Source: DASUPK01 sp963815045
Lineage (GTDB): Bacteria > Actinomycetota > Thermoleophilia > Solirubrobacterales > 70-9
Assembly: GCA_963815045.1 (NCBI GenBank)
Contig: CAWFET010000004.1
Location: 124,001 to 188,000, forward strand
Direction: 5' to 3'
DNA: 64,000 nucleotides
Shown: in pieces, positions 1-9,956 of the stretch
Position numbering within the stretch: the first letter of the stretch is position 1
Layout of the letters: every line of letters starts with the position of its first letter
Translations under genes and position numbers: made by a program
Notes under the pieces: model-generated
The model's database searches: none
Seen by the model: the letters and a program-made list of their open reading frames with translations, nothing else
Told to the model about the DNA's origin: nothing

Positions 1-507
1 CTTCTCACGCCGCTCCGGGGGCTCGTCGCCCTCCTGGATTGCGGCGACGCTCACGCCGAGCGCCTCGTAGATCGGGCGCATCCAGTCCGCGTCGCGGCGG
101 GCGAGGTAGTCGTTGACCGTCACCACGTGCACGGCGTTGCCGGCGAGAGTGTTGAGGAAGACGGGGAGCGTCGCGGTCAGGGTCTTGCCCTCTCCGGTCT
201 TCATCTCGGCGATGGCGCCCGAGTGAAGGACCTGGCCGCCGATCAGCTGGACGTCGAAGTGGCGCTGGCCGAGGGTCCGCCGCCCGGCCTCGCGGACGAG
301 CGCGAAGGCCTCGGGGAGCAGGTCGTCGAGCGATTCGCCGTCGCGGGCGCGCTTGCGGAGCTCGTCGGCCTCGGCCTTGAGCTCGGCATCATCGAGGAGC
401 TCCATCTCCGGTTCGATCCGGTTGATGGAGTCGACTCGTCCCTGGTACTCCTTGAACTGCTTCGACTCGCCCATGCGCAGGGCGCGGTCGATGATTCCTC
501 TGGCCAT
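1..507 (-). CDS. secA: Preprotein translocase ATPase SecA, N-terminal part (runs off the window)
   Basis: Motor ATPase of the Sec pathway, which pushes unfolded preproteins through SecYEG at the membrane. The first 169 codons are visible and continue past base 1. The protein starts MARGIIDRALRMGESKQ. The 'AEAFALVREAGRRTLG'-type helix region is followed by QLIGGQVLHSGAIAEMKTG, the classic SecA N-terminal signature, with Walker A (KTGEGKT) near residues 103-109 and VTVNDYLARRDADW just after it. The ATG at 507 is the only start that keeps the whole family N-terminus. hpf lies 37 bp upstream on the same strand. The comF-hpf-secA order is usual in actinobacteria. The C-terminal zinc region cannot be judged. 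Confidence 0.97.
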   Translation of the reverse strand, partial: MARGIIDRALRMGESKQFKEYQGRVDSINRIEPEMELLDDAELKAEADELRKRARDGESLDDLLPEAFALVREAGRRTLGQRHFDVQLIGGQVLHSGAIAEMKTGEGKTLTATLPVFLNTLAGNAVHVVTVNDYLARRDADWMRPIYEALGVSVAAIQEGDEPPERREK

Positions 508-544
508 TGATCAGAGGTTAGCTAGCGCTGGGACGCGGCTCGGG

Positions 545-892
545 TCAAGCCGTTTCGCCGCGCAAGCGCTGGACCAGCTTGCGGGTCCGCTGCCGCTTGC
601 GCCGCTTGTCGCGGTGCTTCTTCACCTGGCGGCGGATGTCCTCGGCCATCTCGTGGATCGAATGCAGCATGTCGGGCGACGCCTCCTTCGCCCGAAGCGT
701 CACGCCCTTCAGCTGGAGGGTCGCCTCGGCCACCATCCGATCCGAGATCCGCGGATTCTTCTCCTCGCCGAGCTCCACCTCGAGCGTGGCCAGCTCGGAC
801 ACCTGCTTGCCCACCCTGGCGAACCGCTGGATCACTGCCTCGCGAAGCTCGTCCGTCACTTCCATGTTCCTGCCCCGGACCTCGATCCTCAC
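545..892 (-). CDS. hpf: Ribosome hibernation-promoting factor, short form
   Basis: Protein of 115 aa in the HPF/RaiA (sigma-54 modulation protein, YfiA) family, which binds the decoding centre of idle ribosomes. Family hallmarks seen are IEVRGRNMEVTDELREAV at the N-terminus, the EVELGEEKNPRISD region, VAEATLQLKG, and a basic C-terminal helix rich in Lys/Arg (KKHRDKRRKRQR). A GTG start at 892 is chosen because AAGGAG sits 5-6 nt upstream and the ORF upstream of it is antisense-like. The long-form dimerisation domain (about 60-80 extra residues) is absent, so this is a short HPF. That is unusual beside secA in actinobacteria, where long HPF is common. Same strand as secA and probably co-transcribed. 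Confidence 0.9.
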   Translation of the reverse strand: MRIEVRGRNMEVTDELREAVIQRFARVGKQVSELATLEVELGEEKNPRISDRMVAEATLQLKGVTLRAKEASPDMLHSIHEMAEDIRRQVKKHRDKRRKRQRTRKLVQRLRGETA

Positions 893-957
893 GGCGGTCT
901 CCTTCCGTCGGTTGGGGGACCCGCATGCTACGCCCGCGCTCTTTCCCGGGCAAGACT

Positions 958-1959
958 TCAGTGGCGCCTGTGAGGCACGCGCTTGAACACCTTCCTGACC
1001 CGCGGCTCTGCCGGGACCGTCGGGACCGTCGAAGAATTGCCGCTGATGAGGCTCCCGGAGGCCTGCAGGAAGAGGGTTGTCTGCGCCTCGTTCAACCCGG
1101 GTGCATAGGGGTGTGAGCAGACATCGGACGGGAAGCGGGAGACCCGCGCCGCCCCACTCTTGCCCTTGCCCGGACGGGCGACTGCGTCGACGAAGGCCGC
1201 AAAGGTGACCGAGTCGACCGCGGTGCCGATATGGGACGTGGTGCGGCCCGGGCAGACACCCTGGATGAGGATGTTGCTCGCCCCGTCGAGGGCGGAGGTG
1301 GGGTGCTTTCCGCCCTGCGGCTGGACGGTCTCGTCGGTCAGCGAGCGAACCGTCGTGTAGGAGACGTTCCCAGGGGTCTCGTCCGGCTGTGAGTTGATCG
1401 CACGCAGCAGGTGGGAGCCCTTGCCCTGCTGCCAGTCGGCGGGCGGGCAGGGCGAGCTGGCTGAGCATCCTCCGAGGCCGACGGTCGTGCCGTGCTGGGT
1501 CCCGGCGGCCGCAACGACATCGCTCACCTTTCTGCGCAGGTCTGGCCAGTAGGTGAGCGCAAAGCGAGGCAGGAGGCCTCCCTGGCTGATGCCGATCGCG
1601 GCGACCTTGCGATGCGCCATCGCGAACTCCGCGCGGAGCCCGTAGACGAGGTACTGCACTGAGACCTGGATGTCCGCGGTCGTGAAGTCGGGGAAGTTGA
1701 CGTAACAGACGGGATGGCCGTAGGCCTTGAACGCATCCTGGCCGATCAGATAGCCCTCGTCTCCGCTGGCGCCGGTCCCCGTGACGAACATGACCGGCGT
1801 CGTCGTCGCGTTCGTCGGGTCGATCGGGCACTTGAAGGCTGCCTCCAGGTCGCTCTGGGGGACCGACAGCCGAGGTCCGCTGGCCGTCGCCGAAGAGGCG
1901 CCGATGGCGAACAAGCCGAGCATCGCAAGGGTGGCCGCGAGGCCGAACCTTCGTCCCAC
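958..1959 (-). CDS. Secreted class 2-type lipase/esterase (alpha/beta hydrolase)
   Basis: Protein of 333 aa with an N-terminal signal peptide (MGRRFGLAATLAMLGLFAIG then an Ala/Ser-rich cleavage region ending about residue 27). The mature part shows PVMFVTGTGA (oxyanion strand), GHPVCYVNFPDF, and the nucleophile elbow GISQGG at about residues 123-128 with Ser125. Late conserved histidine TSHIGTAVDS is compatible with a Ser-Asp-His triad. The layout resembles Lipase_2/CalB-like secreted lipases of actinobacteria. It ends in a basic tail (RVRKVFKRVPHRRH). It sits between comF and hpf on the same strand, with 17 bp to comF. Substrate is not deducible; a triglyceride or ester lipase is the best guess. 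Confidence 0.8.
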   Translation of the reverse strand: MGRRFGLAATLAMLGLFAIGASSATASGPRLSVPQSDLEAAFKCPIDPTNATTTPVMFVTGTGASGDEGYLIGQDAFKAYGHPVCYVNFPDFTTADIQVSVQYLVYGLRAEFAMAHRKVAAIGISQGGLLPRFALTYWPDLRRKVSDVVAAAGTQHGTTVGLGGCSASSPCPPADWQQGKGSHLLRAINSQPDETPGNVSYTTVRSLTDETVQPQGGKHPTSALDGASNILIQGVCPGRTTSHIGTAVDSVTFAAFVDAVARPGKGKSGAARVSRFPSDVCSHPYAPGLNEAQTTLFLQASGSLISGNSSTVPTVPAEPRVRKVFKRVPHRRH

Positions 1960-1976
1960 ATGCCAAGCCTAGTCCG

Positions 1977-2645
1977 TCAGACCGTGCGGGCGAGCGTGAG
2001 GGCAACGATTCTCGAACAGCCACCGTCGCGCAGCGCGGACGCGCAGGAGGAGAGCGTCGCCCCGGTCGTCCACACGTCGTCGACCAGGAGCGCGTCACTC
2101 GGCGGCTTCTGCGCGAGCCAGACGCGAGGCGGATCCGCGAGGCGCTCCGAACGCGAGCGCCCGACCTGGCGGCGACCGCTCTCTCGCCGCAGGCAGGTGG
2201 AGAGGGGCCGGCCCGAGCGCTTCGCCAGGGAAAGCGCGATCTCCTCGGCGGGATCGAAGCCGCGCCAGCGCCATCTCCAAGGGCCCGCGGGGACGGGCAC
2301 CACCACCCCCTCCGCCTCACGGCCGGGCAGCGCCCGCAGCATGGCCGCCGCGGCGACGTCGGCGAGCGCAAGCCGGCGGGCGTACTTGAGGCCGTGCACC
2401 ACCGACCGTGCGAGGCCATCGAAGGGCGCGGCGGCCACCGCGAGGTCCACGCCGGGCGGACCGGGCTCCACTGTTGTGGCAGCCGAGGCGAGATCCGCCT
2501 CGCACCGGGAGCAGAGAATTGAGCCGAGAGCTCCGGCTCCGCCGCAGGCCGCGCAGAGGGGCGGGGCGAGCAGCGACACGATCTCCTCGATCAGTGGCAG
2601 GGCGATCGGATGATCGTCCGGCCCGGGGCGTGACGAGAGGCGCAC
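1977..2645 (-). CDS. comF: ComF family phosphoribosyltransferase-like protein
   Basis: Protein of 222 aa. The N-terminus has a treble-clef-like cysteine set (CAACGGAGALGS then CSRCEADL, roughly residues 31-50). The C-terminal part has the PRPP-binding loop LLVDDVWTTGATLSSCA near residues 185-202, the hallmark of type I phosphoribosyltransferases. The middle shows DGLARSVVHGLKYARRLALAD, typical of ComF/GntX proteins. Homologues act in DNA uptake or processing (ComFC in competence), but the enzymatic substrate is not settled for the family. First gene of a minus-strand run toward secA. It is divergent from the gene at 2707 with about 60 bp between. Confidence 0.88.
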   Translation of the reverse strand: MRLSSRPGPDDHPIALPLIEEIVSLLAPPLCAACGGAGALGSILCSRCEADLASAATTVEPGPPGVDLAVAAAPFDGLARSVVHGLKYARRLALADVAAAAMLRALPGREAEGVVVPVPAGPWRWRWRGFDPAEEIALSLAKRSGRPLSTCLRRESGRRQVGRSRSERLADPPRVWLAQKPPSDALLVDDVWTTGATLSSCASALRDGGCSRIVALTLARTV

Positions 2646-2706
2646 AGGCCATCAAGGAAGTAGATTCGGCGTCGACACAGGGGGCTACGACCGAGGGGAG
2701 TCAGCG

Positions 2707-3174
2707 ATGGGACGATTCGACATCAGCCCCGAGGTGGCGGAGGAATGGCGCGGGAAGTACCGGGCCTCCGTCGAGCCTCACGTGGACGGTGAGGTGCTGG
2801 CCGTGGGCGCCTTCCGCCCGACCGGCGCCGGGACGAAGATGGCGATCAGCAAGCTCCAGGTGGGAGCGCTCGCCTATGGAGCCGCCCACAAGCTGGGCAA
2901 GTCAAAGGCCGGCGGCCTGCCGGGCCAGTTCATGCTCGCGGTGACTCCCGAGAAGCTCTACGCCTTCAAGTACAAGCCGGGCCGAAGCGGCGTGAAGATC
3001 AAGGAGGAGTCGGCGTCATGGGACCGGACCGGCGTCAAGGCCTCCACCGAGAGGTTGCAGACCACGACGCGGCTGACCCTCGAGTTCCCCGACGGCGAGA
3101 AGATCGTCTGCGACGAGGAGGGCCTCGGCGACAACCCCTGGGCCGACGACGTGATCCGGGAGCTGCAGGCCTAG
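2707..3174 (+). CDS. Conserved hypothetical protein, possible PH-like fold
   Basis: Protein of 155 aa with a good ribosome site (GAGGGGAGT) before ATG 2707. No signal peptide and no membrane segment. Composition suggests a compact beta-rich domain: MLAVTPEKLYAFKYKP, WDRTGVKAST, RLTLEFPDGEKIVCDEE, ending in a short helix (WADDVIRELQA). This strand pattern, in which a protein reports on 'values' and has a DGE turn, resembles small PH-like domain proteins common in actinobacteria. I do not recognise a named family. Monocistronic: divergent from comF and convergent with the SnoaL gene at 3213. Confidence 0.7.
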   Translation: MGRFDISPEVAEEWRGKYRASVEPHVDGEVLAVGAFRPTGAGTKMAISKLQVGALAYGAAHKLGKSKAGGLPGQFMLAVTPEKLYAFKYKPGRSGVKIKEESASWDRTGVKASTERLQTTTRLTLEFPDGEKIVCDEEGLGDNPWADDVIRELQA

Positions 3175-3212
3175 GCCGAGCCAGGCCGAACATCCGCTTC
3201 TCGTCCAAGGCA

Positions 3213-3626
3213 CTACTCCGACAGCCCAGCGGCTTCGAGTGCCTCGGCTGGCTCCGAGAACAAGCGCGTGTAGACGATCTTGCCCCGCTTCAACCTCTGA
3301 ACAGCGCCAACCGGGACGTTGATGTCGACGCCGCTCGCTCGCCCGCGAGCCCGGAACCGGCCAATGCCGACCACCTGCTCTCCGGCGTCTCGCGTCTCCT
3401 CGATCTCGAAGCGCACCTCTTCAAAGTCCTCCATCAGCTCGGCCACAAATCGCATCAACCCGTCATGGCCCAAATATGACTCGCCCTCCAACTGAGCCCG
3501 CAAGGGGTAGAACTCCGCCTCCTCGTCCCAGAGGGCCAGCCAGGCTTCGCTGGAGATCTTCCCTCGCAGGAATGCGTTGAGTGCGTCGAGATGCTCGCGG
3601 GCGATCTCCACGTTCTCCTCCGACAT
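3213..3626 (-). CDS. SnoaL-like / NTF2-fold protein
   Basis: Protein of 137 aa with the typical opening of the family: SEENVEIAREHLDALNAF, then WLALWDEEAEFYPL, a GHDGLMRFVAEL helix, and a beta-sheet with FRARGRASGVDINVPVGAV and a C-terminal KIVYTRLF strand. NTF2-like proteins of this type are small cone-shaped barrels that either bind or isomerise a ligand; the specific activity cannot be inferred. It has no catalytic Asp/His pair that I can assign with confidence. It stands alone between the convergent gene at 2707 and the nucleotidyltransferase gene downstream on the same strand. Four further SnoaL-type genes occur in this window (34957, 35363, 46551, 46994). Confidence 0.82.
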   Translation of the reverse strand: MSEENVEIAREHLDALNAFLRGKISSEAWLALWDEEAEFYPLRAQLEGESYLGHDGLMRFVAELMEDFEEVRFEIEETRDAGEQVVGIGRFRARGRASGVDINVPVGAVQRLKRGKIVYTRLFSEPAEALEAAGLSE

Positions 3627-3656
3627 CGCCCGGGCAGTATCCCGCGAGAACTACGA

Positions 3657-4700
3657 CTAGCCCAGCGGGCGGTCCGCTGAGACGCCGTAGAGGCCGCCGA
3701 CGACCATTCCGCCGGCCGGGACCTCGGCGCCGGGGAGCACGACGCAGTCTCGAAGCAGCGCCGAGGACCCGATCCAGCATCCGTCCCCGATGACGACCGG
3801 GCCGTGCAGGTCCACGCTCGAGTGGACCTCGCAGCCCTGCCCGATCAGCACGGGCGCCTTCACCTTGATGCCGTCGAGGTCCGAGCCGTCGGCCGCGTAG
3901 ATGCCGTCCTTGACCGCAGGAACCGGAGGCTTGATCCCGACCTCGCCGGCGAGGGCGTCACGGTTCCCCTGGACGAACTCGCTGATCGACCCCACGTCGT
4001 TCCAGTATGCGTCGATCTCGTGGGAGTAGAACGGGATGTCGCCGTCGAGGAGGGCCGGAAAGACGTCCATCGCCCAGTCGACGAAGCCCGGAGGCTGGTC
4101 CTCGTCGCCCGCGGGGCTCCTGTGGTCGGGCGGCGGGAAGTGATCGAAGATCTCCCGACTGAACATGTAGATGCCGCAGTTGGCGAGGTCGGAGAGCGCC
4201 TCCGCCGGCTCCGGCTTCTCCTGGAAGCCCTGGACCCGGCCGTCGTCTCCGGTGATCACGACGCCGAACTGGGTGGTGTCGTCGACCCGCTTGGTGGCGA
4301 TCGTGAGGATCGCGCCGCGCTCGACGTTCGCCTCGTGGGCCTCGCGCATCGCACTCAGGTCGATGTCGGTCAGGGCGTCGCCGGAGATGATCAGAAAGGA
4401 TTCGGTCTCGCTGAGGAAGTCGCGAACCTTGCCCACGCCCCCGGCCGTCCCCAGCGGCTCCGACTCCGCGCTGTAGGTGACCCGCAGGCCGAAGGACGAG
4501 CCGTCCCCCAGCGCCTCGCGGATCTGCTCGGGCAGATAGGAGAGGTTCGTGACCACGTCCTCGAAGCCATGCTGGGCGAGCAGGTCGGCGATCCAGGCGA
4601 TGATCGGCCTGTTCAGGACAGGCGCCACCGGTTTCGGCATCACGTAGGTCAGCGGCCGCAGCCGCGTGCCCAGCCCCGCCGCCAGGATCATCGCCCTCAT
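3657..4700 (-). CDS. Sugar-1-phosphate nucleotidyltransferase (mannose-1-P guanylyltransferase-like)
   Basis: Protein of 347 aa starting MRAMILAAGLGTRLRPLT, with the nucleotide-binding signature GLGTRLRP, the catalytic/Mg region VMPKPVAPV, and ISGDALTDIDL. The C-terminal third has left-handed beta-helix hexapeptide repeats (VLIGQGCEVHSSV, GPVVIGDGCWIGSSALL). This is the architecture of GDP-mannose/NDP-glucose pyrophosphorylases that charge sugar-1-phosphates. ATG at 4700 is preferred over one 9 nt downstream because both keep the motif and 4700 is the usual family length. It starts 14 nt after the end of the PQQ dehydrogenase gene. A second paralogue lies at 8973. Sugar specificity (mannose or glucose) is not resolved. 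Confidence 0.87.
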   Translation of the reverse strand: MRAMILAAGLGTRLRPLTYVMPKPVAPVLNRPIIAWIADLLAQHGFEDVVTNLSYLPEQIREALGDGSSFGLRVTYSAESEPLGTAGGVGKVRDFLSETESFLIISGDALTDIDLSAMREAHEANVERGAILTIATKRVDDTTQFGVVITGDDGRVQGFQEKPEPAEALSDLANCGIYMFSREIFDHFPPPDHRSPAGDEDQPPGFVDWAMDVFPALLDGDIPFYSHEIDAYWNDVGSISEFVQGNRDALAGEVGIKPPVPAVKDGIYAADGSDLDGIKVKAPVLIGQGCEVHSSVDLHGPVVIGDGCWIGSSALLRDCVVLPGAEVPAGGMVVGGLYGVSADRPLG

Positions 4701-4713
4701 GAGGGGCGGAAGG

Positions 4714-6024
4714 TTATTTCTTCTTCCGCTTCTTCTTGTGCTTCTTGCACTTCTTGTGCTTCTTGTGCTTCTTCGACTCGGCGGCTCGCTTCTTCTTGCG
4801 CTTGTGCCTGCACTTCTTCCCCTTCTTGCCGGGCGGGCACTTCCCACAGGTGGCCGGGGCCTTCTGGCAGACGGACGCGCCGGTCCCGCCGGAGCCGACG
4901 ATCCGAAACACGGTGGAGGCATTCATCGCGTAGAGGTTGCAGCCCGAGTCCTCGCCGAACGAGCGGGCGGTGTCGAGTGCTCCCGGGGCGCTCTCCGCAC
5001 GGTCGCTCGCGGCGGGGTTGCTGAGAGCGAATGAGCGAAGCTCGGCCGTGCAGAGATCCGCATAGAGGTAACGCCCTGAGATCTCGGGGGCGAGGCTGCC
5101 GCGATAGACGTAGCCACCGATGATCGCGCAGCCGTGGGCGACGTCGCCCCCAGGATTGCTGTGCGGATAGACGAAGACGGGCGGCGTGGTGCCGGGACAG
5201 GTTCCCTCCAGGCCCTCGCAGGCGGGCCATCCGAAGTTGGCACCTCGCCCGCCGCCGGATGCCGCGGGCGCGAAGTCCACCTCTTCCCACTGTGTCTCAC
5301 CGACGTCCCCGATCACCAGGTCGCCGGTGAGCGCGTCGAAGGAGAAGCGGAACGGATTGCGGAGGCCGAGGCTCCAGATCTCCTGAACGGCCCCGGGAAC
5401 GCCCGCGTAGGGATTCCCCGCCGGGATGCCGTGGGCCCCATCGCCCGCGCCGTGCGGGTCGATGCGGAGGATCTTGCCGTTGGGGAGCGAGGTGTCGGGC
5501 GCGGTCGACCCACCGGTTCCGCCATCCCCGACCGAGACGTAGAGCAGCCCGTCCTTTCCGAACTGAAGCTGTCCGCCGTTGTGATTGGACGCGCCGGCGC
5601 TCGGGCGGGAGATCGTCAGGACGTGACGCTGGCTGTTCGGATCGGCGACGTTCGGGTCGGGACTGACGTGGAACTCGTCGACGTGACCCAGTCCGTCGAC
5701 GCCGTCGGCCGCGGCGGCCCCGGTGTAGAAGACGTAGAAGAGCCCGTTCGTGGCGTAGTTCGGGTCGAACGCCATCGAGAGCATCCCTCGCTCGCCGTCG
5801 GTGGTCGTCTGCGTGTGAATGTCGAGGAACTGGGTGACCGCGCCGTCATGGACGACCTGGATCCGGCCTGCCCGCTCAACCACGAACAGCCGCGGGTCGC
5901 CCGGCGGCGAGGTGGCGAAGACGGGTTGGTCGAAGCTGGGCCCGATCGACTGCAGGCTGACTGCCCCGGCGTGCGCCGGCCAGAGCGCCAGCGCGAGCGC
6001 GCAAGCGAGCAGCCCCCTCTTCAT
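4714..6024 (-). CDS. Secreted PQQ-type soluble glucose/aldose (sorbosone) dehydrogenase with Lys/His/Cys-rich tail
   Basis: Protein of 436 aa with a signal peptide (MKRGLLACALALALWPAHAGA). The mature part is a six-bladed GSDH beta-propeller: LQSIGPSFDQPVFATSPPGD, LFVVERAGRIQVV, MLSMAFDPNY, HNGGQLQFGKDGLLYVSVGD, GLRNPFRFSFD, GDVGETQWEEVDF, NFGWPACEG. These are typical of PQQ-dependent soluble aldose sugar dehydrogenases (YliI family). The last about 45 residues form an extreme basic tail rich in KK, HK and Cys, after a CxxCxxC-like stretch. This is not part of the catalytic fold and may bind the acidic cell surface. ATG 6024 gives a clean signal peptide; upstream codons in frame lie inside sahH. 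Confidence 0.87.
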   Translation of the reverse strand: MKRGLLACALALALWPAHAGAVSLQSIGPSFDQPVFATSPPGDPRLFVVERAGRIQVVHDGAVTQFLDIHTQTTTDGERGMLSMAFDPNYATNGLFYVFYTGAAAADGVDGLGHVDEFHVSPDPNVADPNSQRHVLTISRPSAGASNHNGGQLQFGKDGLLYVSVGDGGTGGSTAPDTSLPNGKILRIDPHGAGDGAHGIPAGNPYAGVPGAVQEIWSLGLRNPFRFSFDALTGDLVIGDVGETQWEEVDFAPAASGGGRGANFGWPACEGLEGTCPGTTPPVFVYPHSNPGGDVAHGCAIIGGYVYRGSLAPEISGRYLYADLCTAELRSFALSNPAASDRAESAPGALDTARSFGEDSGCNLYAMNASTVFRIVGSGGTGASVCQKAPATCGKCPPGKKGKKCRHKRKKKRAAESKKHKKHKKCKKHKKKRKKK

Positions 6025-6026
6025 GG

Positions 6027-7508
<1,482 letters not shown>

Positions 7509-7567
7509 GCGGTCGGCGGTCTCCTGAGTCGAAGTTTTGACGAGGCCCGAGGTTACGTTATGCGTCG

Positions 7568-7978
7568 ATGGACGACGTCATTCGGGTCGCAGAGGGTACG
7601 GACATCCCGCTCGAGGAGATCGAGCTGCGCGCCAGCCGCTCCTCGGGGCCGGGCGGCCAGCATGCGAACGTGACCGCCTCGCGAATCGAGGCCGTCTTCG
7701 ACGTCGACGCCTCCGAGGCGCTCAGCGAAAGGCAGCGAGCCCTGCTGAAGCGCAAGCTCGGCGACCGGGTCACCGCCGTCGCCCAGGACGCCCGCAGCCA
7801 GGCGCGCAACCGCGAGCTCGCGCTGGAGCGGCTGCGGGAGAAGCTCGTCGAGGGACTGCGGCGCCCGAAGCCGCGCCGGCCGACCAAGCCGTCACGTGCG
7901 GCGAAGGAACGCCGGCTCGAGCAGAAGCGTCAGCGCTCGCAGCGCAAGGCCCAGCGCCGCCCGCCGGGCGACTACTAG
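7568..7978 (+). CDS. arfB: Peptidyl-tRNA hydrolase ArfB (ribosome rescue factor)
   Basis: Protein of 136 aa, class I release-factor-like, with the catalytic GGQ loop (SSGPGGQHANVT, GGQ at residues 29-31) but without the codon-recognition domains of RF1. The C-terminus is a long Lys/Arg helix (RRPKPRRPTKPSRAAKERR), which in ArfB/YaeJ enters the empty mRNA channel of stalled ribosomes and triggers hydrolysis of the stranded peptidyl-tRNA. Starts at ATG 7568. The stop codon overlaps that of the convergent PGI/PMI gene by four bases (CTAG, 7975-7978). Confidence 0.93.
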   Translation: MDDVIRVAEGTDIPLEEIELRASRSSGPGGQHANVTASRIEAVFDVDASEALSERQRALLKRKLGDRVTAVAQDARSQARNRELALERLREKLVEGLRRPKPRRPTKPSRAAKERRLEQKRQRSQRKAQRRPPGDY

Positions 7979-8976
7979 CCGTTGGGCCGGCCCATCTCCT
8001 TCTTGAATCCCTCCAGCACGTCGACCGCCAGAGGGTCGACGCCGCGGGCGTTGGCGAGCTCGATCGCCAGCAGGTCGCCCAGCAGCACCGAGTGCAGCAG
8101 GCGCTCTGTGCGCGTCTCGCCCTCGGTCTCGAGGCTGATCACGGTCGAGGCGTAGGGCTCGATCGCCTTCGCGGTGAGCTCGAAGCGCTTGCGCTCGCGC
8201 GGGTGCTGGTCGCGGTCACCGAGGAAGATCGCGGCGAAGCGCCGGTCGGCCCCCGACCATCCCTCGATCTCGTTGTGATCCGCCTCCGGCAGGATGGCCG
8301 AGTAGGCGGGAATCTTCGCGTTCTCGTTGATCTGGCACTTCCAGCGATAGGCGACCGGCGCGGTCAGATCGCTCCCGTGCATCACCGGAGTCGCGGAGCC
8401 GATCTGCCCCGCCAGCTCCCGCGCCAGGGTGTGTGCCGCCTCGAACGCCGCCCCGAGATGGGACGCAGCGGCATCGATCTCGGTGTGGATCCGCGGGCCG
8501 GCGAGGGCCAGGGCCGCCAGCTCGGCCGCCACGCAGAACATGTAGCCGACCGCCGCCCGAGGCTGGAGCCCGGCGGGCAGGCCGATCACCGGGACGTCGT
8601 CGGCGCGGGCGGCCTCGGCGAGCTCGCCACCGGTCGTGGCGATCAGCCGCTGTGCGCCGAGGGCCTCCGCCGCCGCGTAGCAGGCGAGGGTCTCCTCGGT
8701 GTTGCCGGAGTAGCTCGAGCAGAGGACGGCCGAGCCGGCCGGAGACCACGCGGGAAGCTCATAGCCCCGGGCAACCATCATCGGCTTGGTGAGGCGGTCG
8801 GAGAGCGCTGCGATCGCCAGATCGCCGCCGATCGCCGAGCCGCCCATCCCGCAGAAGAACGCCGCCGGCGCCTCCATCGTCCCGAGGCGGGCCGACTCGA
8901 TCCGCCAGAGAGCGTCGCGCAGGTGATCCGGCAGCGCGCGAGCCGCGTCCAGCATGTCCCCGCCGATCACGTTCAC
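7975..8976 (-). CDS. Bifunctional phosphoglucose/phosphomannose isomerase
   Basis: Protein of 333 aa with tandem SIS folds. The N-terminal signature FFCGMGGSAIGGDL is the sugar-phosphate-binding region of the archaeal/actinobacterial PGI/PMI family, which interconverts fructose-6-P with glucose-6-P and mannose-6-P. Further conserved blocks are CSSYSGNTEETL and PEADHNEIEGW (catalytic Glu and His). It would provide glucose-6-P and mannose-6-P for the adjacent nucleotidyltransferase. It overlaps the upstream nucleotidyltransferase by 4 nt and ends convergent with arfB in a shared CTAG. Confidence 0.9.
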   Translation of the reverse strand: MNVIGGDMLDAARALPDHLRDALWRIESARLGTMEAPAAFFCGMGGSAIGGDLAIAALSDRLTKPMMVARGYELPAWSPAGSAVLCSSYSGNTEETLACYAAAEALGAQRLIATTGGELAEAARADDVPVIGLPAGLQPRAAVGYMFCVAAELAALALAGPRIHTEIDAAASHLGAAFEAAHTLARELAGQIGSATPVMHGSDLTAPVAYRWKCQINENAKIPAYSAILPEADHNEIEGWSGADRRFAAIFLGDRDQHPRERKRFELTAKAIEPYASTVISLETEGETRTERLLHSVLLGDLLAIELANARGVDPLAVDVLEGFKKEMGRPNG

Positions 8977-9956
8977 TTGCTCGCGGCCGCCCCCACCAGC
9001 TCATCCTCGCCGATCACGGCGTCCCGGAGCTCCACCCCGGCTTCGACAGTCACTCCCGCGCTGAGAATGCTGTTGGAGACGACCGCCCCGTCCTCGACCA
9101 CGCAGCGGTCGAGCAGCACGGAGCGCTCGATCACGGCGCCGTCGCCGATCCGGGAGCCGTCGCCGACCACGCACGGCTCGCGCAGCTCGGCGCCCTCCGA
9201 GAGCTGGCAGCCCTCCCCCACCATCCTCGGCTCCTCGAAGCGGCCGTGGATCGTCTCGACTCGCCCCTCGAGGATGTCCCAATTCGCCTCCAGGAACCGC
9301 TCGGGCGTCCCGATGTCGATCCAGTAGCCCTCCTGGCGGATCCCATAGAGGCCGTTGCCGATCAGCTTCGGGAAGACCTCGCGCTCGATCGAGACGTTCT
9401 GATCCGGCGGGATCTCGTCGAGGACCGAGCGCTCGAGCAGATACGCGCCCGCATTGATCTCGTCGGTGTCCACCTGATCAGGCTCGGGCTTTTCGAGGAA
9501 CTCCGTGATCTCGCCGTCGTCGTGCCGGTGAACAAGGCCGTATCCCGTCGGGTCGGTGACCGGATAGAGGGCGATCGTCGCCCGGGCGCCGGTGCGCTGG
9601 TGCTGGGAGATCTGCGCAGTCAGGTCGAGGTCGCAGAGGACGTCGCCGTTGAGGACGAAGAAGCGGTCGGCCAGCATGTCGTCTGCGAACCGGATCGCAC
9701 CGGCCGTTCCACGCGCGTCGGGCTCCTCCGCGAAGCGGATCTTGACGCCCAGGTCGAGCGCGCCGAGGATGCTCCTCATTCCCTCTGCGAGGTGCCCGCA
9801 GGAGACGATCACGTCGTCCACGCCGTGGCGGGCGAGCCAATCGATCACGTAGCCGATGTGCGGGCGCCCGACGAGCGGCAGCACCGGCTTCGCCACCGTG
9901 TAGGTGAGGGGCCGTAGGCGAGTCCCCTCGCCGCCGGCCAGGATGAGCGCCTGCAT
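8973..9956 (-). CDS. Sugar-1-phosphate nucleotidyltransferase (second paralogue)
   Basis: Protein of 327 aa starting MQALILAGGEGTRLRPLT (nucleotide-binding GEGTRLRP), then VAKPVLPLVGRPHIGYVID, FFVLNGDVLCDLD, and C-terminal hexapeptide repeats (CVVGDGSRIGDGAVIERSVLL, VVEDGAVVSNSIL). It makes an NDP-hexose, probably GDP-mannose or UDP/dTDP-glucose. The start codon overlaps the ugd stop as TGATG, so translation is coupled to ugd, and its own stop overlaps the PGI/PMI start. Thus ugd, this gene and PGI/PMI form a tight operon for activated hexoses. Confidence 0.9.
   Translation of the reverse strand: MQALILAGGEGTRLRPLTYTVAKPVLPLVGRPHIGYVIDWLARHGVDDVIVSCGHLAEGMRSILGALDLGVKIRFAEEPDARGTAGAIRFADDMLADRFFVLNGDVLCDLDLTAQISQHQRTGARATIALYPVTDPTGYGLVHRHDDGEITEFLEKPEPDQVDTDEINAGAYLLERSVLDEIPPDQNVSIEREVFPKLIGNGLYGIRQEGYWIDIGTPERFLEANWDILEGRVETIHGRFEEPRMVGEGCQLSEGAELREPCVVGDGSRIGDGAVIERSVLLDRCVVEDGAVVSNSILSAGVTVEAGVELRDAVIGEDELVGAAASK

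Noticed and set aside
7509..7567. Possible SAH or SAM riboswitch before ahcY
   Set aside because: The gap is only 59 bases, and none of the conserved riboswitch cores is visible.
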